A stretch of 64,000 bases of DNA, taken from the NCBI GenBank assembly GCA_033063855.1, contig CP093831.1, positions 3,968,001-4,032,000 of the forward strand. The letters run 5' to 3'. Shown here in pieces: positions 48,585-59,661 of this stretch. The notes beneath the pieces were generated by a model that saw only the letters and a program-made list of their open reading frames with translations, ran no database searches and was not told the origin of the DNA. Position numbers and translations under genes: made by a program. Source of the stretch: Smittia aterrima (Eukaryota > Arthropoda > Insecta > Diptera > Chironomidae). Position 1 is the stretch's first letter; each line of letters opens with the position of its first letter.

Positions 48585-51500
48585 ATGTCGCGTGATAATC
48601 AAATTGTAGCGCATTTCGTTCAGGGATTGAAATCCCGAAGTCATCAAAATAAAACCTTCCAGGAGCTGCTACTATTTGTGAAGACGGAGCTACGGGAAAT
48701 GCCACAAGAAGAACTCCTTGCATTTCTCGATGAATTTAATCATTCGATATTCGATATGATCTCTTCAGCTGATAACAGCGAGAAGAAAGGAGGAGTTCTT
48801 GCGATTAGTAAGTTAAATCGTGATTACCTTTTGTTTTGGTCTTTAATCGTTTTTCTTTGTAGAATGCCTTGTTAGTGGAGATGTTGTCAACACAACAACC
48901 AGCATTTCGCGATATCTTAACACTCTTCGCGTTCTCTTTCCTTCAAACGACATTGGAGTAATGGAACTTGCGGCAAGAACACTTGTCAAGCTTGGTCAAT
49001 TGCCAGGATCGAAAGGAGTCGAGACATTCGAATATGACATCAAACAAGCTTTTGAGTTCATATCAGACGAAAGGAATGAAGTAAGAGTCAAACTTAATGT
49101 CAAAACAAAGTTTTATTAATCACTGATAACCATTTTAGGGCAAACGACATGCTGCGGTTATCATCTTGAGAGAGTTAGCGGCAGCAAATCCAACATTCTT
49201 TTATCAGCAAGTGTCAAGTTTCTTCGATCACATTTTCACGGCAATCAGAGATTCCAAACCAATGATTCGCGAAGGAGCCGGTCAAGCTCTAAGAGCAGCT
49301 TTGGTGTGCACGTCACAGCGTGAAAATGTCAAGTCAGGATCAAAGCCAACTTGGTACAAACAATGCTATGATGAAGCCATTTATTGTTTCGGAGAAGTTC
49401 CAACGAAAGAGAAAGGTGGAGATGATCGAGTTCACGGAGCATTGATAGTTTTGAACGAAATCTTGAGATGTTCAAATGCTGTTTGGGAACGAAAGTACAC
49501 AATGTTGAAGCGATTGCATCCAGAACAGCCTCGAGGACATGATGTCTCTTCGAATTTGTTCCCACGCTTTAAGGCTCCATTTAGTGACCGCTTCCACGCC
49601 AACAGCAACACTTCAAACTTATCGCCATCGTCTTATCCTTACGATTACGACACTGATTCCAAGTTTTCAAGACAACATTTGTCAATCAACGAATCTGCAA
49701 CATGTCGTCAAATCATTATCGATAATTATGATGAGATTTGCGCAAAAGTTTTGGAGCAACGTCATCTTAAGACGTCTTATGTTCAACAGTCTCTTCTCAA
49801 CATTCTACCTCGACTGGCAGCCTTCAATCGAGAAGAATTTGTTAAGAAACATTTGAAAACAATCGTTGATTATCTATTGCACACGTTGAAGCACCGCGAG
49901 AAGGATCGAAGCATCGCATTCGTAACATTAGGATACATCGCCGTCGCTGTAGAGAAATATATTCAGCAGGAACGATTCATCGATAAGATCATGGGCGTCA
50001 TTAAAGCATCACTTCCTCAAAAAGACGTTCCATCGAAAAAGAGAACTGTTATGGATCCTTCAGTTTTTATGTGCATTACTCTTCTTGGTCACGCTGTTAA
50101 GAACGGAATTTCCAAAGATGTTAAAGATATTCTTGAGCCGATGTTCGCAACTGGACTAACGCCTGGACTCACAATCTGTTTGCGAGAGCTAGCTGACAAC
50201 ATACCCAATATCCGACGTGAAATTTCTGAACTACTTCTGATAATGTTGTCACAAGTTCTTCTCAACAAACAACAAGTCCAAACAGGAACACCAAAGCACA
50301 TGCTGACTGCACAACTCGCTGCGTTATCAGTAACATCGGAAACGCAACCAGATGTTGCTACAATTGTACTGGCGCTTCGTACACTTGGAACTTTCACTTT
50401 TGAAGGTCACAGTTTGCTTCCTTTCGTTCAACGTTGCGCTGATCATTTCTTGACTAACGAGCAGCAAGAAATTCGAATTGAAGCTGTTCAAACTTGTAGT
50501 AGTTTATTGAAAGTGTCTATTCAACAATCAACTGAAGGAGCGGGAATATCTGACACGCTCAAAGAAACAATCTGTCACGTATTGGAAAAGCTTTTGATCG
50601 TAGGAGTGACTGACGTCGATCCAAACGTTCGCCTTAGAGTTTTGAAATCATTGGATGAGACTTTTGATGCTCAGCTTGCACAACCTTGGTTCTTATCTAG
50701 TTTATTAGTTACGCTGAACGATGAGGTGTTTGAGATTCGAGAACTTGCTATCATCACAATTGGTAGACTGTCTGCAATGAATCCAGCTTACGTCATGCCA
50801 AGTCTAAGGAAGACGCTCGTTCAACTATTGACTGAGTTGGAGAACTCAGGGATGAGTCGAAATAAAGAACAGAGCGCTAGGATGTTAGATCATCTGATTG
50901 TCAACACACCACGTCTCATATCAGCATACATGAGACCTATTCTTACTATTCTTGTGCCAAAGTTAAAAGAACCTGAATCAAATCCCGGAGTTATGTTAAA
51001 TGTACTTCGCGCTATTGGTGATTTAGCAGAAGTCAATGGAGGTTCAAACGTTATGGAATATTACGCAGAAGATTTGCTGACAATCCTTTTAGAGATGCTG
51101 ACTGACTCGGGAGCACCAAATAAGAGAGGAGTTGCTTTGTGGGCTTTAGGACAATTAGTGTCTGCAACTGGTCAAGTCGTGACACCTTATCACACTTATC
51201 CAAACCTCATCGATATCTTGATTAACTTCTTGAAAACCGAAACCGACATTCTAGTTCGTCGTGAAACGATTCGTGTTTTGGGACTTCTCGGAGCTTTAGA
51301 TCCTTACAAGCACAAGATGAATCGTGGACTCATCGATAGCCAAAAAGACACAATTTTGATTTCAATCTCTGATGTTAAAGTTGACGAATACAACGACATG
51401 TCAACATCGGAAATGCTTGTCAACATGGGCAATTTACTAGAAGAGGAATATTATCCAGCTGTTGCAGTCTCAACTTTGATAAAAATCCTTCGCGATCCAA

Positions 51501-54500
51501 ACTTAACTCAACATCACACAAATGTTGTTCAAGCAATTACTTTTATCTTCAAAAGTTTGGGTATCAAGTGTGTTCCATACTTGTCGCAAGTCTTGCCGAG
51601 TCTACTGAACAACATTCGAACGGCTGACATCAACAAAAGAGACTTCCTCTTTCAACAACTTTCAATTCTCATTGAGATTGTCAAACAACACATCATCGGT
51701 TTCATGACTGATATCTTCAAACTTGTTAAAGACTTCTGGGTGCCTTCGAGTGAATCAACGCAAATAACTCTCATAAATTTAGTCGAGAAAATTGCAATCG
51801 CACTTGGTTGCGAGTTTAAAATTTACTTATCACAGCTAATGCCACAAATCCTTCGAGTTCTGTCTCATGACAGTTCTAAGAACCGAACAGTTACGATGAA
51901 ACTTCTGTCAGCTCTTCAAAAGTTTGGTGACAATCTGGATGATTATTTACATTTGATTATTCCACCAATCGTGAAACTTTTCGAACCAATCGATATACCT
52001 CAGAACGTGTGCATCTCTTCTTTGGAAACTATCAACTATTTGGCTGAAATTCTAGACTTCACAGACTTTTCATCAAGAATTCTTCATCCATTAGTGCGCG
52101 TTCTTGATAACTATCCTGAATTGAGAACACCAGCATTGGCAACACTTTGCTCAATGGTTATTCAACTTGGAAAGAATTACCTAATCTTCGTTCCTCTAGT
52201 TAACAAAGTTTTGATAAAGCACAAAATATCATGCAACGAATACAGCAAACTTCTCGCAAAGCTTCAAAGCAACACAACTTTGGCTCTTGATGATGAGTTC
52301 CGATTGAGACAAACCAGATTCAAGAATCGAGAAATATCTGCTGTCGCGACTGTCGATTCGAACACAATTAGGAAACTAACGGTTCAAGAAGGCGATTTAC
52401 AAATTCTTTGGCAATCAATAAGACGAGTATCGAAAGACGATTGGATTGAATGGTTGAAGACTCTTAGCATTGGATTGCTGAAAGAATCTCAATCGCCTGC
52501 TCTTCGTGCATGCAAAGCTCTCGCTCAAAACTATCCTCAGCTTCTTCGCGATTTGTTTAACGCTGCTTTCATGTCATGTTGGACTGAGTTGAGTGCTGAA
52601 AAGAAGACTCAACTAGCAGCGAGTTTGAAACAGGCTCTGCTAGTACCAGATCTTCCAGAAATCACACAAACTATTCTGAATTTGGCCGAATTTATGGAGC
52701 ATTGTGACAGTCACATTTTACCAATAGACCCGAAGTTGTTAGGAGAACGAGCGATGGAATGTCGAGCATACGCAAAAGCTCTTCATTACAAGGAATCTGA
52801 TTTCAGACAAGAGAAGAGCCATCAGGTCATAGAATCATTGATTCTAATTAATAACAAGCTCCAACAGAAAGAAGCTGCTGAAGGTTTGCTCGGCTACGTC
52901 ATGGAACATCCAGATATTGAAATTCAAGTCCGTTGGTACGAAAAACTTCACAACTGGGAGCGAGCTCTTGAGTTGTACGAAGAGAAACTGAAGAAAGGCG
53001 ATGATGTTGAATCATATCTGGGACAGATGAGGTGCATGGAAGCACTTGGAGAGTGGAGCGAACTCAGTGACTTGGCAAATAATAAATGGGGAGCTCTTGG
53101 AAGCGACGGACAATCAAGAGCCGGAAGGTAAGGGATTTTAATGAAAATCATAGATTGCAATTTCAAAAATATTTTATTGCAGACTCGCAGCTGTTGCTTC
53201 ATGGGGACTTCAAGATTTTGAACGAATGTCAGAATATGTTAAGGTAAGGCTCTTATTTTATTTCATGACCCAATTTCTGATACACTCGTCTAATTTTAGT
53301 GCATTCCTGAAGACACTCAAGACGGTTCCTTCTACCGAGCTGTTCTCTCTGTTCACAATGGCGAATTTGAGAATGGTCAGAAACTTATTGATCAAACGAG
53401 ACTTCTGCTTGATACTGAACTCACTGCTATGGCTGGGGAAAGTTATGAAAGAGCATACGGTGCTATGGTTTGTGTGCAGATGTTGGCAGAGCTCGAAGAA
53501 GTCATTCAGTACAAGTTGATACCAGAGCGAAGAGAAAATATTAAACAAATGTGGTGGAAACGACTGCGAGGAGGTCAAAGACTCGTCGAAGACTGGCAGC
53601 GAATTATTCAAGTGCATTCGCTGGTTGTTTCACCACAAGAAGACGTTCATACATGGCTCAAGTACGCTTCTCTTTGTCGCAAGAGTCGACAGTTAAAACT
53701 ATCACACAAGACTCTTGTGATGCTTCTAAATTGCGACCCTTCAAAGAACCCTGACATGGACTTGCCTAGTGGTCAACCTCATGTGACATTTGCTTACACT
53801 AAACATCTGTGGATGGATGGAAATGAACAGCAAGCATATGACAAGCTTAGCCATTTTGTTAATACGTTTAAGTCAAATGTTTCGCAACGAACATCACAGC
53901 AGTTTACAATTTCCGTTGAAGGTCACAATCGACTACTCGCGAGATGTTACATGAAACTCGGATCTTGGCAAAACAAATTAGAAGGTTTGAACGAGCAATC
54001 CATCAACAGCATCCTGTCATACTATGAAGCAGCGACTAAACACGACAAAGGATCGTACAAAGCCTGGCATTCATGGGCTTATGCAAACTTTAAAGTCATT
54101 CAAACGCAAAGACTAGCTTTGACTCAAAGAACTGATACTGGAACATCTGCAGTTGCTGCTGCCAATGAAATCGTTCGAAAAGAGCGTGAACAGCAACTTG
54201 TTCTACAATATGCCGTTCCAGCACTGAAAGGATTCTTCCGATCAATAAACCTTTCTCAAGGAAATTCGCTTCAAGACACTCTTCGCTTGCTGACATTATG
54301 GTTTGACTACGGTCAAACTTCAGAAGTCATTGATGCGCTTAACGAAGGCATCAGGGTTATTGAAATCAATACCTGGCTTCAAGTTATCCCACAACTTATC
54401 GCTCGCATTGACACACCTCGTCTCTTCGTTGGGCAATTAATTCACAAACTTTTATCGGACATCGGTAAATCTCATCCTCAAGCTCTTGTATATCCATTGT

Positions 54501-56459
54501 CAGTCGCATCGAAATCAGCTTCGCAAACGCGTAAAAATGCAGCCAACAAAATATTAGACTCAATGCGTGAACATTCGCCAACCCTCGTTGAACAAGCCAA
54601 AATGTGCAGTGAAGAGCTGATTAGAGTTGCAATTTTATGGCACGAACAATGGTACGAAGGACTCGAAGAAGCTTCAAGATTATATTTTGGCGAGCGAGAC
54701 ATCAAGGGAATGTTCGAAACACTTGCTCCACTTCACGCTATGCTTGAGCGAGGTCCCCAAACTCTAAAGGAAACTTCATTTAATCAAGCCTACGGCCGAG
54801 AGCTTTCCGATGCTCTTGAATGGTGTAACAACTACAAAGTAAGCAGAAAATTTTATGTTTTTGTTTGATGTTCTAAATTTAATTTTCATTAGGTCACTGG
54901 AAATCCACGCGACTTGACCCAAGCTTGGGATCTTTACTATCATGTGTTCAGAAGAATTTCAAAGCAACTTCCACAATTAACATCTCTAGAACTGCAGTAT
55001 GTCAGTCCGAAGTTGTTGAAGTGTCGTGACTTGGAGTTAGCTGTTCCTGGAAGTTACGCTCCAGGGCTAGAACTTATTAGAATTTCAAGCATTCAAACAA
55101 ATCTTCAGGTAACTTCAATTGTAATATATTCTTAAAGCAGCTACAGCAATTTTAACTTTTCAGGTAATCACTTCTAAACAACGGCCAAGAAAACTCTGCA
55201 TTCGAGGTTCTAATGGCAAAGACTACATGTTCTTGCTGAAGGGACATGAAGATTTAAGACAAGATGAAAGAGTAATGCAGCTTTTCGGGTTAGCCAACAC
55301 TTTACTTCTAAACGATCCTGATACATTCAGACGAAATTTGACGATACAGAGATACGCTGTCATTCCGCTAAGCACAAACAGTGGATTGATTGGCTGGGTG
55401 CCACATTGCGATACCCTTCATGTTTTAATTCGTGACTATCGTGAAAAGAAGAAAACTTTGATCAACATCGAACATCGACTGATGCTTCGCATGGCGCCAG
55501 ATTATGAAAAATTAACGCTGATGCAGAAGGTTGAAGTGTTCGAATACGCTTTGGGACTCACAAGCGGTGACGATCTTGCAAAGCTTCTATGGCTTAAAAG
55601 TCCATCCTCAGAAGTTTGGTTCGATCGACGAACAAATTACACGAGATCGCTCGCTACAATGTCAATGGTCGGTTACATTCTTGGACTTGGAGATCGTCAT
55701 CCTTCTAATCTGATGTTGGATCGGTTGAGTGGAAAGATTCTGCATATCGATTTCGGAGATTGCTTCGAGGTAAGTGAATCAAGGGATCACAAATGTAAAT
55801 CATTATTCAATTAAATTTTATTTAAGGTCGCGATGACTCGTGAAAAGTTCCCAGAAAAGATTCCGTTCCGTCTTACCCGAATGCTGATCAACGCAATGGA
55901 AGTCACTGGCATTGAAGGAACATACAGAAGAACATGTGAAAGTGTTATGAATGTGCTGAGGAAAAACAAGGACAGTTTGATGGCTGTTTTGGAAGCTTTT
56001 GTTTACGATCCTCTTCTCAACTGGCGTCTGCTTGATGCGGCAGACAAAACTCGAAGGTCAAAGACCATTGATGCTGGAGGAGTTGCTGGAGCCACAATTG
56101 AAAGTTTAGAAGACAGCGCTGATGCTGACCTTGACCTCCTCAGTTTAGCTGGCAATCAAAGAATGACACAGAGACAACATGAAATCGCTGACGACAACGC
56201 TCAGAACTATTTACATCCAGCTGAAGTTACAAATAAGAAAGCGCGGTTAATTATCGATCGAGTCAAGCAAAAGTTAACTGGCAATGATTTCAATACAAAT
56301 GATCCTGTCGATGTAGAAAGACAAGTTGACTTGCTCATTCAGCAAGCAACTAACAATGAGAACTTATGCCAAAACTACATCGGTAAGTTCTTAATTTCTT
56401 GTGTGTTTAGACGAGTTTTTAAAATTCTCTTTTTTTTAGGTTGGTGTCCATTCTGGTAA
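48585..56459 (+). CDS. Tor: Target of rapamycin kinase TOR (9 exons, 2,475 aa, complete)
   Basis: Exons: 48585-48807, 48863-49080, 49139-53127, 53183-53243, 53300-54838, 54893-55108, 55164-55769, 55827-56382 and 56440-56459. All phases close. The length matches Drosophila Tor. This PI3K-related Ser/Thr kinase is the core of TORC1 and TORC2 and controls growth, translation and autophagy. HEAT repeats fill roughly the first 1,300 residues and the FAT domain follows. The FRB begins near 1936 ('LIRVAILWHEQWYEGLEEAS'); Ser1956 and the 'TQAWDLYYHVF' Trp2022 correspond to the rapamycin-contact residues of human mTOR, so sensitivity is expected. The kinase has catalytic Asp2259 in 'GDRHPSN' and Asp2278 in 'DFGDCFE'. 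The FATC ends 'GWCPFW'. The last intron (57 nt) is in frame and stop-free. AATAAA at 56507-56512 follows the stop by 47 nt. Tor diverges from Zdhhc8 and converges on the cytidine deaminase. Confidence 0.98.
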
Positions 56460-56506
56460 ACGATGGAGTCTTCTAAGATAAACCAAATTGTAACGAAAAT
56501 GCTAAA

Positions 56507-56512
56507 AATAAA
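56507..56512 (+). terminator. Tor: Polyadenylation signal of Tor
   Basis: AATAAA lies 47 nt after the Tor stop codon and is the first such hexamer on the + strand. The opposing gene's candidate signals lie at 56598-56607, so the two 3' ends would be under 100 nt apart. Confidence 0.6.
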
Positions 56513-56597
56513 AAATTCTTTCTTTATCCAAAATGATTGTCGGCACCATAATAATTGATAACAGCTTGTCATCCTCGTTAGTATAAATATATGAACA

Positions 56598-56607
56598 TTT
56601 ATTTATT
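56598..56607 (-). terminator. Polyadenylation signal of the cytidine deaminase gene
   Basis: Two overlapping - strand AATAAA hexamers (plus-strand TTTATTTATT) lie about 105 nt after the deaminase stop codon. Confidence 0.55.
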
Positions 56608-56708
56608 TAGCATTCGCTCAGGTTATATTTAGTGTGAAGTGTTTTGTTTGAAGTCAAGATAAGCGCTGATTACATAAATCGCTGAGACTTATCTGAAGAT
56701 GATCAGCA

Positions 56709-57410
56709 TTACTTTTTGAACTGGTCGCCTCGAAAGCGATGCGGCAGCAGCTGATGAACTGAGGAAATGAGAACTCTCGCCGGCACGGCCTTGGCCATGT
56801 AAACAGGAAAATCTTTCGAGGCAAACTCTGACAGCGATTGACGGCACAACCCACAAGGCGAAGTAAACGTCTCTTCCTGATAAGCCACAACTGCGATCGA
56901 TTCGTAAGATTGGAATCCTTCACTTACTGCTTTGCAGATTGCTGTTCTCTCAGCGCAGATTGTTGGACCGTAAGTTCCATTCTCAACATTGCAACCTAAG
57001 CGAAAAATTGAATTTCTTTCTCAGCTAACTTTTTAGTTACAGACAAATGATCTTACCTGTGAATATTTCTCCCGTTGTTGTTCTTAACGCTGCCCCTACA
57101 GCAAAGCTTAATTGCGAAAGAAATTCAAACTATTATAAAATGAAAACTTTTAAAATTCACGATCAAACCTGGAGTAAGGACCTAAAAGAAACGAGATCGT
57201 GTTACTTTTACTGTTCGAACAGTTATGGAAGCGGTAAACTTACAATAAGCAAACTTCCTAGCTTCGACTGCTTTCGTTATTAATTCCTGAACCTTGGGCT
57301 CTATAAATAACACATTTAGTTTCGGAAATAGTTGATTTTGGACTTTGCAATTTACCCAAATCGTCAAAATTAAAAATTTTCTCGTTATCACATTTTCCGT
57401 TAATTTCCAT
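56709..57410 (-). CDS. Cda: Cytidine deaminase (5 exons, 153 aa)
   Basis: Exons on the - strand: 57356-57410, 57244-57300, 57169-57181 (13 nt), 57057-57106 and 56709-56995. Phases close. The enzyme hydrolyses cytidine and deoxycytidine to uridine and deoxyuridine in pyrimidine salvage; it is cytosolic and usually a homotetramer. The zinc site is intact: Cys72 and catalytic Glu74 in 'TICAERTAI', Cys106 and Cys109 in 'PCGLCRQ', with the same 34/37-residue spacing as in human CDA. 'CNVENGTYG' supplies substrate contacts, and 'FAVGAALRT' with 'AYCPYS' is the N-terminal signature. The 'CPYS' piece comes from a 13-nt microexon, without which the frame fails. Length is normal (human 146). It is not an AID/APOBEC-type enzyme. 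Confidence 0.95.
57169..57181 (-). other. Cda: 13-nt microexon of cytidine deaminase
   Basis: The sequence GTCCTTACTCCAG lies between TTCTTTTAG and the unusual donor GTTTGA on the - strand. With flanking bases it encodes Cys-Pro-Tyr-Ser, giving 'AYCPYSSFAVGAAL', which matches the family consensus. No other splicing of this stretch keeps the frame open and restores the motif. Confidence 0.85.
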
Positions 57411-57781
57411 GTCGATTAAATTATTTTTCTTGCTACACACGACCAAGCACGAGCACAATTGGAATCCAACTAAAAATTGTGAATGAAATTTACAATTCTC
57501 TTCGCTTTTACGCTCACGAACAGCTGATTGCGAATAGAATATTTTCTCATAGACTCTCGCTTTTGCTAACATCGAATTAATTCAACCACTTGAAAGCTTT
57601 GGTTTTCTAGCTTAAGATTCTTTGTGACAAACTCAAGAGCGTTCGCCTCAGTGACCTAGATATCGACTGCACTCATTAAAAAAATAATGCAATCCGAAGA
57701 GTGACAATAACATTATTATTATTAAAAGTCTCTCCTCTTAATTAATTTTAAGAAAAGATTATTTAATTTCTATGAAAATAT
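57411..57781. other. Spacer between the cytidine deaminase and ERMARD-like genes
   Basis: This 371-nt interval holds the deaminase promoter and leader and the very short 3' side of the ERMARD-like gene, both on the - strand. No further coding sequence was recognised. Confidence 0.5.
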
Positions 57782-59661
57782 TTATTCAAAATTATCATTT
57801 CGATGCAGAAAGTCACAAGTTTTTTCATTGGCTACGAAAAAGTTTCGGCTATCGAGAGAAAACCATTTGATAAGATTCTCCGAAAATTGTAAAGATAACT
57901 TCAGTTGCTTGATAACGTTGGTGAGATCAGCGGAGTCGTCGTCAATGCTCTGGACGACGGAAAATGATTCCCAACAGATTCTTAAAAGTCCATTGAATGC
58001 TTCGTAGAAATTTCCGAGTGACGAAACTAAATGCTGAAGTGACTGCCTTCGGCTCGAGCTTAACTTCCGCTCTTTGTGTAATCTAAAGAGTTCGTTGCAT
58101 GATAATGAAAAGTTATCCAAAGCTTTGTTTGAGTTTTCCAGAATCGCCAAGAGAAGTTTTACAATTTGAGTTTCATCAAATGGTCGGAAAAATGTTTTAA
58201 CTTCGAAATGAATGTCAAAAGGCTTTTGATCAAAGTTTAAAGAGGAATTTTCCAAAGCTGCAGGAACTTTCAATTCGCTGAATGTGTCATTTAACTTCTT
58301 GCACATTTCTTTATGTTTCCTCAAAAACTTCAAGTTGTTCATGTAAATGCTTTCATATTCAAAATCCGGAGCTTCTCTGTTCTCGTGGAAATTAATAACT
58401 GAAGTTATGAATGCGAAAAGCTTTTCTAAAGCTTTATAAGAGCTTTCATCAGTAATCACGCTCTCTCCGTGGCTTATTCTATCTCGAATCCTGGGACCGT
58501 CAGGAGCATGAAATAAATCGTATCCAAGATGCATCAAAGCTCTCGGCAACTCCTCGATCATTTGATTTCTAGAGCTAGTGGCTTTGATTTGGATTTGCTG
58601 AGCTTTGTTCATTTTTCCGATAACAAGTGGCGTCAAATCGCCGTCAAGAACGTACTCATAGAAAATTGAGTCCATTATCACGTAATAACTGCCAAGTTGT
58701 GCGGTCACGTTTGCCTTGTTGATTTTACCATAAATCAATCTCAATATCGATTCAATTTGTGGGAGAAGCAAAACAATTGCGGTCGAATGATTTCCAGTCT
58801 GAAGAAGTCCAGCAACCTTTGAAAATGACTTCAAATTACTTTCCTTAATTATCGATGATTGTAAAAGTGGTTTGATGCTCAATGATTTTATCTGAAGTGG
58901 AATCGATAAGCTGATTTCTGGTCGTTGACGAGTCTCAATGGATCGGCCTTTAAGAAGTTTTCCGTAAGACAAAATGATGACAAAGAGGAAAGCAGAATAA
59001 CATCGAGGGACTTCATCGACAAATCCATGCCACACAATATTTCTCAAGTTTACTCCTTTCGATGATCCAATCATTAGTTGAAGAACAAAAATCTGAAGTT
59101 AAATGTTCAGAAAATGTTTTAATATGATTTACAAAAACTCACTTGGTTGATCGAGAAGACCTCCTCAACAGTTGAGAGTTCATGAAGAAGATCTTTTAGT
59201 AGATAAGGCGGGGAACGACCTGTGATTGACTTGAAAATATTGCCAAGTCCATGCTCAATTGCTGTTGTTTGCTTCAACACACAAACAAGTGAATTACTGT
59301 CATCAAAACAAAGTTCATCGAATGATTTCACTAATTCGAAGGTTGATCCAGTCCAGAGCGAAAGCTCTGAAAGCTTCTTTTTGAATACATCTTGTTCATC
59401 AAAAATCCTCTCACACTGACGAAGAATTGGATCGAATAATCTTTTTAACTTCAAACATTCATTATAATTATCTAAAACACCGGCTGAAAGAAAACTTGTT
59501 GATTAATTGAATTTGAAGCTTTGATTTTAAGTTATCTCACTCGAATCTGCTACTAAATCGTTTATCCTATCCCAATCAAGAGAGAAATCATCTCTAACAA
59601 AGTTAGTTTCCACGATTTTTCCATCAACACGAAGAATATTTTCAATTTCTTGACTGATCAT
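57782..59661 (-). CDS. ERMARD: ERMARD-like protein (DUF4209; 3 exons, 590 aa)
   Basis: Exons on the - strand: 59541-59661, 59143-59483 and 57782-59092. Phases close. The human homologue is an ER membrane-associated protein linked to RNA degradation and to brain malformation (periventricular heterotopia); its biochemical activity is unclear. Family-like blocks are 'PPYLLKDLLHELSTVEEVF', 'GVNLRNIVWHGF', 'LLPQIESILRLIYGKINK' and 'DGPRIRDRISHGE', in the usual DUF4209 order. The His and Arg of 'RNxxxHG' and 'RDxxSHG' recall HEPN-type nuclease motifs (Rx4-6H), which is inference. A hydrophobic stretch follows the WHGF block. The AATAAA at 57781-57786 overlaps the TAA stop. The length (human about 680) and motif order make the family likely, but I cannot check it by search. 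Confidence 0.72.
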
